Below, piece after piece: positions 9,657 to 21,309 of a stretch of DNA of 64,000 bases (position 1 is the first letter of the stretch; every line of letters begins with the position of its first letter). The position numbers were made by a program, and so were the translations under genes. This DNA is from Sodiomyces alkalinus F11 (lineage: Eukaryota; Ascomycota; Sordariomycetes; Glomerellales; Plectosphaerellaceae), in assembly GCF_003711515.1 (NCBI RefSeq), contig NW_021167080.1:4346381-4410380 (forward strand), given 5' to 3'. The notes below the pieces were generated by a model. The model was not told the DNA's origin. It searched no databases and saw only the letters and a program-made list of their open reading frames with translations.

Positions 9657-12435
9657 GGAGTCAACTCCCTGAGAGAAACCCCCATGTGTTGTGCCGCAGG
9701 GCCGCACCATAATGCGAATCAGAGCTGAATGATATTGATAAACGACATGCGATCTGGGACTGGCCTTTTGTGTTGCCTTCCGTCCATACTTCTTTACGTG
9801 CAGACCATTGTAGGACCCGGAGCTCGCCCTCGTGGGTTATGGTGTCTTAGTCTTGCTCAGGCATAGACATTGAACGTAACTCCCCGAAAACTAAAGGGAT
9901 GTAACCCACTTCCGGTGGATATCAACTCGGGGGTGGACACCAGGGGACGGTTGTGGTCCAGATTCCAGGCCAGGGCTTTGGCGGTGGTCGCACGCCCGTA
10001 TTTTGTCTGTAGTTGTAGTTAGCTCCGGGCCAAACCGTCGTCCAGTTCACCCCGAGTCGCCGATGAGAAATGGAACTCACAGGACCGTGCCTCCATCTTC
10101 CACGGGTCTTGGCTTAATTATTTCTCCCTCCATTCCCCGTGGTCCCTCGACCAATCTTATCTTATCTATTCCCCCGCGTGCTGTGTGCCATGACCCAAAA
10201 TATCTCTCAAGTCGCGAGCCTGGGAGCGATCTACTAATTAAGTAAGTAGGCTGTGCCGTTGATGAGTCCATCCAACCCTCCAAAGTCGGAACTCGCAATA
10301 TATGCCGCTTTTAACCCCCCCCCCCCCCCCCCTTTCGGGTCCAACCGTATGGACAAGAAAGACTAGAAGAGTCTCCACCGCAAGCATCTAGAAGTTTTCT
10401 GCTTTCTACTTTCTCCCATGCCCCTTCGCTTAGGGCTCACTATCATACCTACCCAAGGTACTTTCATACAACCCGAACTCTTTCATGTCCCCTCCCCTTG
10501 GAATTACGGAGATGGCGTTGAGACGCCAAACGAGCCTTTCTACTTAAGGGATGCTTACCTAACAAATGGCCTGTTGTCGGTGCCGAGGTTCCAACCACCG
10601 ACCAATAGACGACGGGTTTACACTATATTTAAACTGATTAGTCAGTTGTCACTATACCGCCGTAGTACCGCCCGCAGTAGTTGTTCTTTGTGATCCTGCA
10701 ATGTGTCCAGCAATGGTAAATGGGGCTCCCATCCCATGGGACCAATTCCCCATTCCTCGTACCGATACACGTGGGTAATCATTAATGTCCCAGCTCACGT
10801 TTTTCGCGTTGGGACAGCGGGACATGCCGGGTCTGGTCCTTTTTCTTCAAGTCATGGGAGGTCCTTTGCTTCCAAACATAAGGTACCTCCAAAGGTCGGC
10901 TGCACTCCTACTGGATTGATACACATCATTCGCTTCCAGTCCTCGATTTGGCGGAGAGAGGCCTTGATGAATTGGGCGAGGTAACGTCAGCTTAGATCAT
11001 GAATTGCTGAATTGTCAGGGACTAGTTCATTCACTTGTACGAGAAGGAGAAGGTATGAGGAATCTTCGTACGGAGTAGCCACGAGTCTTTAAGGTGTGGC
11101 GTGAGCTTATTTGGGACCAAGGTAATTACCTCCCTACCTTCCCCGCTGTCATCCTGCATCATATCCTGTATCGTGGATGTGGACATCTCCGTCGTTCCTC
11201 ATTGAACCGTCGACGTTGGCCCAACACCTCGCACCACCTTATGTTCACGTTTCCCTTTCTGGGGACAGAACTACAGCAAGAAAAGCCATCCGTCGGTCTA
11301 CTGAGACTGGGCGGATTTTGGGGCATAGTGCTCCATTGCTTAACTTGTGCCAGCGAACGATGAATGTCGGTGGTGATACCGAGTCGTCTTATCGAGAAAT
11401 GCCGGATTTCCGAACCCATTGCCAAATGGAAGCGAATCCTCTCCTTTTGAGCTGTGATGTTGCATTATTATTTTCTTGGCTTCACGCGGAAGCTTGACCC
11501 TGGGATTCTTTTCCATGTCGCCACATGGTTTGCGTGGTTTCTCCTGACCTCGTGTGTCCAACGTATAGTATACACTTGCATTCAACTTATACTCCGTACT
11601 CCGTACGACAGTCCGGAAAATACCTCCTCCATTGACGTACTGCAGGTATGTACCCACGGCGTATGGGAGCCCTTTTTTTCAGGCCCTTTGCGGCCCTTTG
11701 CGATCCCTCGCCGCTCGTCTGATTTCGTCAACTGGGGCCCCCTGGCGGGGAAGAGTCGGGAGGGATTCCCCGCCCACTGCATGTCCCCTCGTGTTGTCCT
11801 GCTCCCTCCACGCCCTCTTGGCGCATCTTCTTCCGCTACCAGACGCTCGTTTCTATCTTTCCGCCCATCCTCTCAGTGCAGTGTATTGCTGGCGCTTCGC
11901 CTCGTCGGCGTTCGCAAGGCGTCTCCTCTTCTCATCCCCATCCCTCTCCTTACCGTTTCCATCGACTTTCTGGTGCTAGCCGAGGTTGGTTCCCTCCCAG
12001 ACTCGAGAATCAATCTGGCCTAGCCCTCGAAAGACCACCCTTGCGAGCGCCCGTTTTAGCTATCAAAGGTTACCCTTCTGGTGGAGCTTCCCTGATGGGT
12101 GTGGCGTCCACCCCATGACTATCGTGAGCTCTGTCCGTCCGCTCTTCATTGTTCGAGTGCTATATAACGGTGTGGCCGTCTCTGGTTGTTGGCGAACTGC
12201 CTTCCCGTCTGGTCACTATAAGTCTCATTCTCTCCAAGCTTCAAGTTGGCCCTCTCCTACATTTCCCTTCTTCTGTTTATCCCTCCGTCTTCATACCACA
12301 GATACCACAGCCTCAAAGCCCATAGCCCCTGTAACAAGTCCTGCTACTCTCGCATCCCTCTTCCACCCCCATCTCAGAGTATCGCATGCTTCTTACAGTA
12401 TCTGGTGATACCTTCAACTATCTCATCTCATCATC
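9657..12435. other. 2.8 kb intergenic region
   Basis: No convincing gene on either strand; the short open frames show no domain. It contains an 18-base C run (10315-10332), tandem ACTCCGTAC motifs (11590-11606) and several T/C-rich stretches. The right part is the acyltransferase promoter and leader. Confidence 0.5.
12161..12168 (+). promoter_or_regulatory. Candidate TATA box of the acyltransferase gene
   Basis: TATATAAC about 275 bases before the acyltransferase ATG, followed by a C/T-rich stretch. Position and sequence fit a fungal core promoter; the transcription start is unknown. Confidence 0.35.
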
Positions 12436-13986
12436 ATGGCACAAAACGAGGCCGCCTACGAACGCTTCGTGTGGCGCCAGACCGAACCTGGCGTCTGGCA
12501 GCGCGGCGTCGACGAGCTGGAATACTACTACTCGTCGCAGTTGCTCGCGTACCAAGGCGCCACCTCCAAGCCTCTTTATTTGATCTCCCATCTTGTTCTC
12601 CAGTTCGATCAACCCGCCGACTCGTCCGTTTCCAGCCAGGATGCCGAAGCTCGCGCCAACGAAGCCCTGCGCAAGGCATGGGACACCCTCCGGTACAACC
12701 ACCCCACCATCGCCAGCCAGGTTGTGAGGGATGCCGAGACCGGTGATCTCGCCAAGGTCTATCGCAATAACGACCCGGCCGCCTTTGCGTCGACCTTTGT
12801 GGTCCTGCCCTCTCACACCGACGCCGATGAGTGGGCCAATTCGGACCCGCCAGCGCCCGCCCTCCCGACCCTTTTCGTGATCCCCACCCCGACCGAAGCC
12901 GATCGGCCCATTCGCCGTGAGCTCTTCCTCCGGGTCGGCCACGAGATCATCGACGGCGTCGGCCTCGCCATCTTCTTCGGCAACTTGGTCAAGCTGGTCG
13001 CCAAGGCCTACGAGCAGGGCGCCGACTTTGTCGTGCCGACCTGCGACGGCTCCGAAGTCTCTCGCCTCAGCCCGCCCCTGCGCGTGGCCTCCAACATGCC
13101 GGCCAAGGGAACAGAAGCCCAGCAGAAGCGCCTGGCGGGTTTCGGGGCGGAGTGGGCGGCCACGCAGGCCCCCGCGGGCACCCGCACGCTGACCATCCCC
13201 TACAAGAAGGGCGAGACGGTCCCGGGCCCCAGCCAGGTCGCGGCGGCCACGCTCTCGGCGGAAAAGACGAGCCAGCTCGCGGCGGCGTGCAAGGCGGCGG
13301 GGGTGTCCATCACGCACGCCTACCACGCGGCGGTGCCCATGGTGCTGCTCGACCTGCACGAGAGCGAACGCGGGGCGGACCCCGTCCCGATGCGGTACAG
13401 CAGCCTCATGCCGCGCAACGAGCGCCCCGCGTGCCTGCCGCCGTACAACACGGCCGAGCACCCGGCGGCGCTGTACCACTCGGTCTCGCCGCTCTTCATG
13501 CCCGTGGACGTGACGCTCCCGGCGGCGGGCGACGAGGCCGGCGCCTCGCCCGCGACGCGCAGGTCGCAGTACCGGGACGTCCTGCAGACGCTCAAGGGCT
13601 ACTACGAGTCGTTCCGGAAGGACCCGGACTTTGTGTTCCTCGGGTTCCAGATCTGGGGGAACCTGTTTCCCCTCCCGCCGCTGGGCGCTGCTGGCCCGCC
13701 GCCCGTGCCGCCTTTCAACCCGGAGCCCGGCGTGGGCTTGTCGAGCATGGGTAAGGTGGACGCGTTCATCCCGGCGCGCGAGGGCGCGGTGGAGGTGTTT
13801 GACGTCTGGTGGACGGGCGAGGAGGCCGGGGCGACGTTCAACGGGGGGTTGGTCGGGTTCCGTGGCGAGTCGACTTTGACTGTGGCGTATAACAAGGCCT
13901 GGCACGAGAAGGAGGAGGTTGTGGACTTTTTGAAGCGGTGTCAGAGGGAGGTTCTGTGGCAGTTTGACATTCCTGTGGAGGCCTAA
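12436..13986 (+). CDS. HxxxD-type acyltransferase (Tri3/condensation-domain-like)
   Basis: Single-exon protein of 516 residues that probably moves an acyl group from CoA to a hydroxyl or amine of a small molecule. The family hallmark is GHEIIDG with His169 and Asp173, the catalytic HxxxDG motif shared by chloramphenicol acetyltransferase-like, BAHD and Tri3-type enzymes. The late LSSMG segment near 13740 fits the second conserved region of these proteins. The N-terminal WRQTEPGVWQRGVDE and the overall size resemble the fungal 15-O-acetyltransferase group, but substrate cannot be assigned. No polyketide synthase, terpene cyclase or P450 is nearby, so a trichothecene role is not supported. GC at third positions is very high, producing a long antisense open frame that I do not accept. 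Confidence 0.8.
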   Translation: MAQNEAAYERFVWRQTEPGVWQRGVDELEYYYSSQLLAYQGATSKPLYLISHLVLQFDQPADSSVSSQDAEARANEALRKAWDTLRYNHPTIASQVVRDAETGDLAKVYRNNDPAAFASTFVVLPSHTDADEWANSDPPAPALPTLFVIPTPTEADRPIRRELFLRVGHEIIDGVGLAIFFGNLVKLVAKAYEQGADFVVPTCDGSEVSRLSPPLRVASNMPAKGTEAQQKRLAGFGAEWAATQAPAGTRTLTIPYKKGETVPGPSQVAAATLSAEKTSQLAAACKAAGVSITHAYHAAVPMVLLDLHESERGADPVPMRYSSLMPRNERPACLPPYNTAEHPAALYHSVSPLFMPVDVTLPAAGDEAGASPATRRSQYRDVLQTLKGYYESFRKDPDFVFLGFQIWGNLFPLPPLGAAGPPPVPPFNPEPGVGLSSMGKVDAFIPAREGAVEVFDVWWTGEEAGATFNGGLVGFRGESTLTVAYNKAWHEKEEVVDFLKRCQREVLWQFDIPVEA

Positions 13987-14714
13987 AATAAGGTGGAGGA
14001 AAATGGAGAATTGGCGTTGAGCATGGGGTTTCCTAATTTTATTTCTTTCTGTCTGTCTTGATTTATTTTTGATTTTACACTTTGCTTTTCTTACCGTTTT
14101 CCCGTTTTCCCGTCTTCCCGTCCACCCCTTTACAATAGCCCCCGTGAGACTTATTTAATGAGACAACTTATGTCAGATGCCCCTAGCCATGTCACTATTC
14201 CCAGAATCATTATGTCATCAGACTTGGCTACTCCTATCGGGTTAGTCTCTATCGCCCCACCCGGTTATCAGGGCCGTACATGTAACTGCAAGGTTAGGTA
14301 CACATACTTTGTACCTCTTGCGCACTTGTACAGAGTACACCGGGGTTTCCGGACCAATCTCGGTGACGAGGCTCTCGAGTTCCATCATCCTTTGTCCCTA
14401 ACCTCGTTTTCTTTGATTTTACCCATGCACTCTTTTCGTCTCCTCCGCAATTCCTTCTCAATGAGGGTCGCTGCTATTCTTAGTGTAACTTGATGCTCTT
14501 TCCCGGTAACGCTTACTAGCATAGCACTAGCATAGCCCTGCGCCGTTCCTACGTGTGCAATCCTCTCACCATCGTTCCGCTCTTCGTTCGATTGTTACCT
14601 TGGCCGACTTGACTGGATCAATTCGGTTCTGTTCAACGTTGCATCTTGCTGCGAATACATACCTAGGCTCTAGCCTCAAAAGGCCAAAATCTCATACAAC
14701 GAGATTTTCATACA
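13987..14714. other. Intergenic region
   Basis: 728 bases holding a T-rich 3' region of the acyltransferase, including repeated CCCGTTTTCCCG/CCCGTC units near 14097-14122, and the leader of the PPPDE gene. No gene seen. Confidence 0.5.
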
Positions 14715-15574
14715 ATGGCTTCCGCGCAGGGACGTTCCAACTCGAGACCATCTGCCGCCTCCCACCGGTCGACGCTGTCCTTGACCAAAACCGAGATCAC
14801 CATTCATGTCTATGACCTCCTTCCGGTACGCAAGGCCTGCCCCATCCGTCGATGGTAGAACGATCCCATATACAGACTCAAAAAAGCTAAATGGTGCCTT
14901 CTTACTTTTTCGTCCAGCCGGGAAGACTCTCCTCCGTTCTTTGGACCATCGGCGCAGGTCTCCTCCATTCGGGCGTCGTCATCAACGGCAGAGAATACGC
15001 CTACGGAGGCCACGACAGACCAGGGACGACGGGCGTATACTGGACGCAACCCCAGACCGTCCCCCCAGGCGGCACCTTCCGCTGCGAGATCCTCCACGGC
15101 TTCACCTTCGCCACGCAATCCGAGATCGAGGCCATCCTCGACGCCATCTCCCAGGAGTTCCTCGGCATGACCTACAACCTCCTGACGCGCAACTGCAACC
15201 ACTTCACACAGACCCTGTGCCAGAAGCTGACGGGCCAGCCGGGCCCCGCGTGGCTGAACCGCGCCGCGAGCATCGGTGTGGCCCTGCCTTGCGTCGTGCC
15301 GCGCGAGTGGGTCGAACCGCCCGAGTACGACACGGCGGACGGGGCGTTGCTGGACGATTTCGATGGGCAGGAGGCGGCGCGTCCGCGAAGGTCGTCGTCG
15401 GCGCGGTTCCTTGCCGAAGAATCAGCGGGAAGACGGGAGCAGGACGGGAACGAACTCTCCGAGTGGGATAGCGACGAGGAGCGGCGGAAGGGAGGCAGCG
15501 GGAAAGGGAAACAAGTTGCGAGGGATCAAGGTGGGAGGCCGCTGCCGGCTTCCGAGAGGGCACCTGTTCCATAG
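14715..15574 (+). CDS. PPPDE (DeSI-type) putative cysteine isopeptidase
   Basis: Thiol protease of the PPPDE superfamily, whose animal members remove SUMO or ubiquitin. Exons are 14715-14825 and 14918-15574 with a 92-base phase-0 GTACGC...CAG intron, giving 255 residues. The start VYDLLP followed by GAGLLHSGVV places the catalytic His at residue 54. NCNHFT places the catalytic Cys at residue 130. The EYAYGGH segment between them is also typical. The last ~70 residues are charged, serine-rich and predicted disordered, ending in a basic stretch. The ATG at 14715 is chosen because it supplies the beta-strand ending in VYDL. Substrate specificity (SUMO or ubiquitin) is unknown. Confidence 0.85.
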
Positions 15575-15910
15575 GTACCCTTTTCTTTTCTATTGGCGTG
15601 CTGGCGTTTTCGTTTTCCGGCGGGATTGGGATAGGTCAGTTGAGGACATGCCTTAGGGACGATACCTTCTATTTGGGCTTTGATGATACCAATACATGCT
15701 TCTGCGAATTTTTTCAGCCATGATCCGTAGTTTATTGTACTACTACAACAGAACAGGCAAGAATGTGCTTTTTGTTTCCATTGACTGGTGTATATAGTAC
15801 AATCATACATCTGGTTATTTGTACAATCCCGCGTCTCTCCGCCTACTGTTCCCCCCAAAAAATGTACGAGCCATATCAACACTGCAAATTCTGGATTTCC
15901 CCCTCCTTGT

Positions 15911-16738
15911 CTACAGACGTCTGCGAGCCCGGCTCCTCGTGCCACCAAACTTAAGCCTGGTAGAATCAGCAACGCGGACGACCTTCTGACGCCACATGGC
16001 ACCCTCGGGGCTCATGAGGACCTTCACAGCAGCGTCCCGACCCTGGCCATAGCCGCGCAGCACGAGCTCGATGCGGTTGATCTTGTTCGGCCAGCCGTCG
16101 AACTTGAGGCGCTCGAGCACGTAGGCCATGAGCTGGTAGGCGGCGTCGTACTGGCCGCGGCGCGACTTGCGGAAGCCGATGTTGCCGGCCGACACGGACA
16201 CGATGGCGCCGCGGTCGGGCTTGGTCACCGTCACGTGGGTGTTGTGCTTGGTCGAGAAGATGTGGAAGTGGTAGGGCTCGACGGCGTCGGCTTGTTCGGG
16301 GGGCGCGAGCGAGTCGATGCCTTCGGTCAGGCTTCCCATGATGCCGCTCCGGTTGCCGCCGCTGGCTTTTCCGAGCGTGTCGCGGAGGAGGTCCATCATG
16401 CTGCTGCTGCCGGTGGGGGAAGAGGTCGAGGAGGAGGAGGAGGAGGAGGAGGAGGAAGACCGGGGGTTGGTCGATTGGGAGGGTGGGCTGCCGTAGAGGG
16501 AGCTGAGGAGATCGCTTCCACGAAGGGGGTTGTTGTTGTTATTGTTGTTGTTTCCGCTGCCACTGCCTCCACTGGCATTGTTATTTCTCGAGCTGTTGGC
16601 GTCTAAACGGCAAGGGGTTTGCGAGAACGGCCGGACGAATGTTGATGCACTGCTGCGCGTTATCGGTGATGGCCTGGCGGCATGATGGATGGCTGTCCTG
16701 GACCGTGCCAGGAAGCGACTTGTGCAAGGGCCGCTCAT
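15911..16738 (-). CDS. Mitochondrial small-subunit ribosomal protein uS11m
   Basis: Mitochondrial ribosomal protein of the S11 family (yeast Mrps18 type), 275 residues in one exon. The N-terminus is Arg/Ser-rich with an FSQTPCRL segment typical of a cleavable presequence. A long low-complexity insert follows (Asn run, Ser run encoded by GAG/CTC trinucleotides). The S11 domain fills the C-terminal half: HNTHVTVTKPDRG, SAGNIGFRKSRRGQYDAAYQ, then LRGYGQGRDAA and the basic end KFGGTRSRARRRL. It diverges from TIM44 across 461 bases, so the two mitochondrial genes may share promoter elements. The Asn and Ser homopolymers lengthen it compared with bacterial S11. Confidence 0.92.
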   Translation of the reverse strand: MSGPCTSRFLARSRTAIHHAARPSPITRSSASTFVRPFSQTPCRLDANSSRNNNASGGSGSGNNNNNNNNPLRGSDLLSSLYGSPPSQSTNPRSSSSSSSSSSSTSSPTGSSSMMDLLRDTLGKASGGNRSGIMGSLTEGIDSLAPPEQADAVEPYHFHIFSTKHNTHVTVTKPDRGAIVSVSAGNIGFRKSRRGQYDAAYQLMAYVLERLKFDGWPNKINRIELVLRGYGQGRDAAVKVLMSPEGAMWRQKVVRVADSTRLKFGGTRSRARRRL

Positions 16739-17199
16739 CGTGAATGCGTTGTGCCGGAGCCGATTCGGGAGACGATGGCGGTCGGCGAGGTTGTGACGAT
16801 GCAGATGCAGATGCAGATGCAGATGCTTCTCTTCTGTTCTGCTCTTCGTCTGTACCGTCCATCAATTTTTTGACGGGGACCCCGGACGCCAAATTGAGGT
16901 GCCAGGCGGAGGGCCTGGCTGCCAGCTGACAACAGTACCAAACTAAGTACATTATCGGCAAAACCTCGGAATCTTAGACCCGCGGGCCGCTTTCAGCCGA
17001 ACTCGCTGGCGCAGAATTCAATGGTCCCGCGCCGAAATTTTGTTCGCGATCAATTTTCCCCTTACGACCGCCCTCTTCCGACAACGCCCCCCGGCATTAA
17101 TTAATCCACACCCTTTTTCTCGGGCCCTTTCTCGCTTTCCTCTCCCCATCCTCCTGTCAATTAATCCTTAGGGAGGTGGATGGTTCCTTATTCTTCGAA
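16739..17199. promoter_or_regulatory. Shared divergent promoter region of uS11m and TIM44
   Basis: 461 bases between two divergent start codons, both for mitochondrial proteins. It includes a (CAGATG)n array at about 16800-16826 and a C/T-rich stretch near 17110-17160 before TIM44. No gene seen. Confidence 0.5.
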
Positions 17200-18954
17200 A
17201 TGAATTCTTTATCCCAGTCGACAAGGAGCGTTCCTCCTCTTGCTTTGAGCAGATCAGCGGCACGCAGCACCACCTTCGGCCGGTCTTCCGCCTACCGACG
17301 GTTACCGTCTTCTGATGCCCGTTCCGTCGCCTCCTCATCGCCATCCTCCCGCGCGCAGCTTCCCCATCTTCGACCCGTCGCCCTTCGATCATCCTTCCTC
17401 CCTCATGAGATCCGTCCCCTTCTCAGCCACCCCGCCCAGACCCGCCCATTCCACTTGACATCCTCAAGATGCCAACAAACCCAAGAGAAGGCCGAGACCA
17501 AGGCCAAGACTTCCGACGAGTCGTCTGAAACAAAAGAAGAGTCTACGTCCGAGGAGAAGCAGCAGCAGAAAAAGGAGAACGAGGGCGGCGCGGGTGAAGA
17601 GAAGGCCGAGGGCCAAGAGGGAGAGAAGAAAGGAGAGAAGGGGAAGAAGGACATGCCTCCCCCCCCGCCACACGGTGACAAGACGCCCTGGCAGGTCTTC
17701 ATGGAGACCATGCAGACCGAGTTCCAAGCGTCCAAGGAGTGGAACGAGTCGACCAAGGCGCTGTCCGGGGAGATCCAGACCTTGCAGGAGAGCGAGCGGG
17801 TGAGGAAGGCGCGGCAAGCCTACGAGTCCACGACGGGCGCCATTTCCTCGACCACCTCCACCGTCGTCAAGACTACCGCCGGAGCCATCGGCAAGAGTGC
17901 TGCTTGGACCTGGGACACGGCGCCTGTCAAGGGCGTGCGCAAGGTGGCCAACGTCACGGGCGACGTGCTCGATAAGGCCACCAAGCCCATTCGCGAGACC
18001 GAGGCCTACAAGAACGTGAAGGAGGTGATTGACGATGGTAGCAGCTCGCGGTATGGTGGATGGTTGGAAAAGGAGGAGCGCAGGAAGAAGCGCGAGGCTG
18101 AGCTTCAGAAGAACCCTGCTCAGACGTTTGAGGAGGACCCCGAGTAAGCAATCTTCTTTCTTTTTTTTTTTTTTTTCTTTCTTTTTTCCCCTTCCTTTCC
18201 TTCCTTTTTCCTCCTTTCGTTGCTTCTTATTTCCTCCCTTCAAAGGAACGCAACTTGTTGCTAACCTTTGTCGTACAGCGCCGGCACACACGTTACCCTC
18301 CACAAAGACGCTGCCTGGAAGGAAGCCTGGAGGGATTTCCGCGACCAAAACAAGTTCGTCCAGGGCTTCTTCAGCGCCGGCCGAGTGTACCAGGAATCCG
18401 AGAACCCACTGATCTCGACGGCGCGGAGCATCACCGACACCATCGGCGGACTCTTCGCCGAGAACGAGCAGGCTCAAGTGATCAAGAAGATTCGCACCAT
18501 GGACCCCAATTTCAAGCTCGAGCCTTTCCTGACCGAACTCCGCGAGTTCATCCTCCCCGAGGTGCTCGACGCCTACGTCAAGGGCGACGTCGAGACGCTC
18601 AAGCTTTGGCTGTCGGAAGCCCAGTACTCGGTGTACGACGCCCTCACCAAGCAGTACCTCAAGGCCGGGATGAAGTCGGACGGGCGGATCCTCGACATCC
18701 GGCACGTCGACATTGCGCGCGCGCGCATCCTCGACCCCGGCGACATCCCCGTTTTCGTCATCACCTGCCGGACGCAGGAGGTCCACGTGTACCGCAACGC
18801 CAAGACCAACGAGCTGGCGGCCGGTATGGAGGACAAGGTGCAGCAGGTGACATACGCCATCGGCATCACCCGCGTGCCCGAAGACGTGAGCAACCCGGAG
18901 ACGAGGGGCTGGCGGCTTATCGAGATGCAGAAGAGTGGTCGCGACTACTATTAA
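17200..18954 (+). CDS. TIM44: Mitochondrial import subunit TIM44
   Basis: Peripheral inner-membrane protein that tethers mtHsp70 to the TIM23 channel for matrix import. Exons are 17200-18143 and 18279-18954, with a 135-base intron (GTAAGC...ACAG) whose 5' part is a T run, splitting an Asp codon, giving 539 residues. The N-terminus is Arg/Ser-rich (presequence). A Glu/Lys-rich charged stretch follows at about residues 95-155. The helical region ESTTGAISSTTSTVVKTTAG leads to the C-terminal Tim44 domain (FFSAGRVYQESENPLI, YLKAGMKSDGRILDIRHVDI, FVITCRTQEV). ATG 17200 is the first in frame; the frame opens upstream only at a GTG. Divergent from uS11m. Confidence 0.95.
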
Positions 18955-19491
18955 GTGACCCGTCCCACTTTATGATGGGAAGACGCGGCGGGGGTGCGCG
19001 CAGAAGGGTCCTTTTCTGACATGACAGAGCCTCTTTGCTGTTTGATTACTGTACAACAAATAGATGGAGAAAATTACGTACGGGACGGGCGATATTTTGG
19101 AGCGCATGATTGCTGGGCTGGCGCTGGGTCTGCAGCTCAGGGCCTCCCTCCTTTTTTTTTTCTTCTTATCTTTCTTTCTCTTTCTTGAGTCCATGTTCGA
19201 GGAAGGATATCCAAACGCCGCTCTGGCCTCGGAAGAGGTTGCCTCAATCTTGTATGAATACCTACCAGCGGGGACGGGGACTTGGGCGCCCGTCTGTCTC
19301 TGGTTGTGATAGACATTTTGTTTTAATTGAAAAGCCCGGAGCAGTCTTGACGAGTCGGCTCTGCTTGTCCTATCCTTACTCTGGTCAAGTTAGATTCCAC
19401 AGAAAGCTCCAGGTACTCCTCGAACAAATCACTTCACCGGATACCATCATGTCCCTCAACATTGGACTAGACGGCTCCTGGGCCTCAACTC
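18955..19491. other. Intergenic region
   Basis: 537 bases holding the TIM44 3' end and a T-rich tract at about 19149-19185. No gene seen. Confidence 0.5.
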
Positions 19492-20382
19492 TCAACTCTC
19501 CATCCTATCGACATGTACACCCCGGCCAAGTCGTGGCATTTTCCTACCATACATGTACCCAAACCGTGTCCACAAACACCAACCCCCGATAATGGCCATA
19601 AAGACCACTGGAAGATCCGGGCATCTGGCCAACACCTTGATGATGTTGGTCGCCAAGATGGCGAGGCCGACCATGGATGCGTGCTGCATCACCTGCGATG
19701 CCTGCCGCATCAACATCGAAAGACACCTGTTCAGGAAGCTGGCGAAAAGGAGGTAGATGGACCTGACGAATGCCAAGGCGACCTTCAGTCCACGTTCCGG
19801 GAGCCTACGTTGCTCCGAGAGGAATTTGACGGCCGCATGGCGTATGGTTGGTTTCCGGCGAGCCAGCGCTGCCGTCTCCCGGATGAGGTCCGCGGACCCC
19901 GACTCGTCTGCTTTGACTTGTTCCCATTCCCTCACAATGTCGCTGATGTTGCTTAACTACTCTAGCGTGCTCAGCTCCCAAGCCGCGGATTTTTTTTTTC
20001 CAAGAGGAGGAGAAGGATTGAGGGGTAAACACGGAGGAGAGAGGGCGAGAGCAACAGGCGGGTAACGAGTTCAACTCACCACCCAGCACACACTTTCGCC
20101 GTAGGTCCCTTCACAACACCCAAAGGGGCAGCCTGGCGCTATATGGCGTAGCTTCAGAGTGCACTAAAAACAAATCGCAAAAGGGGGACGTTGTTAGCCG
20201 AGTGGCCGAAATTCGGGGATCTGGTATGGCAGCCTTGCATTTTCACAGAATGCGTGTCCGCAGCGGACTACCCTGGGCCGTTTCATCGTATCGTGGCAGA
20301 CGATGCATTCAGTTTCCCGGGCGATGCGCCGGAGGAAAGACATTGCTGTCTCGGGGATTCCGGTGATTCGCTTGACCTCCAT
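19492..20382 (-). pseudogene. Possible RING-finger/membrane gene, structure unresolved
   Basis: On the minus strand an ATG at 20382 opens a frame containing ETECIVCHDTMKRPRVVRCGHAFC, a clear first half of a C3HC4 RING. The next cysteine of the RING is missing (ENAR) and the frame stops soon after. About 250 bases further on, a frame without ATG (about 19944-19492) encodes ~150 residues with three hydrophobic stretches that could cross a membrane. A strong GTGAGT donor lies between them, near 20085-20080. I could not build a splice model that completes the RING, so this is either a decayed gene or one with several introns. Confidence 0.35.
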
Positions 20383-21309
20383 GTCTCTATGTGGGTAGTT
20401 TCGGGGGGCGAATGTAAGGTGTAACAGATAGAGGCTCCAGAGGCCTCGCTAGGGACGTATCGAGCAACCGGTTGAAAAGGTTGGGGGATCTCACTGGTCC
20501 GGTTCCCTTGCTAAGCACTTTTCGATGTTGTCCGGCCTGAGTTTATATTTCAATGGATGGCCACATGGATGGCAGTCCACAAGCCCAGCTGTGGAGGAAT
20601 GACACCATGGTGTGGGGGAGAACGGTGAAGTAGCCCCCCTTGATGGATTCCATCCCTGAATGGAATTCTTTTTCGCATAGGTCGTGAATGACGTGCAGTA
20701 GTATTTCTGGCTTGGGATGAAAGAAAGACAAGGGAACTTGAAAATCTGGAAATATGAATATATAATATCCTGCCTTTGCCCCTGAATTCATGGATTCCTG
20801 TGATGCTGCACACCGGGGCGTTCAGAGTGGCAAAGATACGCCATGATCCTATGAATCCTAATAATGCTCACGTTCAACTCATTTTGAAAACCTTCTTTAA
20901 GAGAACATGGGATCATGTATGAAAGAAGTGATTGCAATCTGCCATCAGAGCTCCGCCCCCCCCCCCACCCCCCGGATGAGGCTTGGATCGAGGTACCTAT
21001 GGAGGCCGATAGCAGATGGGGGACTTCCGGAGCGCGGCCCCACCCGTCATCGGCTAGAAGCTGAATCCGGGGGCGGGGTAATACTTGTAGCCAAGAGACT
21101 ACGGGCTAATGTTACCAAGTGAGACCCCAGTAGTGGTTCGAGTCTTCGATGTCATTGACGTACAGCCTTTCAAATCAGGCCATCAGACAATGGGATATAT
21201 CATATGGCCGTGCCACATATATTCTATATACCGCGAGATGATAGATCTGACTCCTGAGACCAGTCTCACAATTCTCACTTCGTCGACTGGATGTGCAAAA
21301 CAAAGAATC
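20383..21309. other. Intergenic region
   Basis: 927 bases without a recognisable gene. It includes a short C run near 20955-20972. Confidence 0.5.

Noticed and set aside
12418..13905. 495-codon open frame antisense to the acyltransferase
   Set aside because: It mirrors third-position GC bias of the real gene, has no domain, and is Arg/Gly-rich in the way such shadows are.
17464..18786. 440-codon antisense frame over TIM44
   Set aside because: It crosses the TIM44 intron and shows no domain; leucine-rich composition is the complement of the Glu/Lys-rich coding strand.
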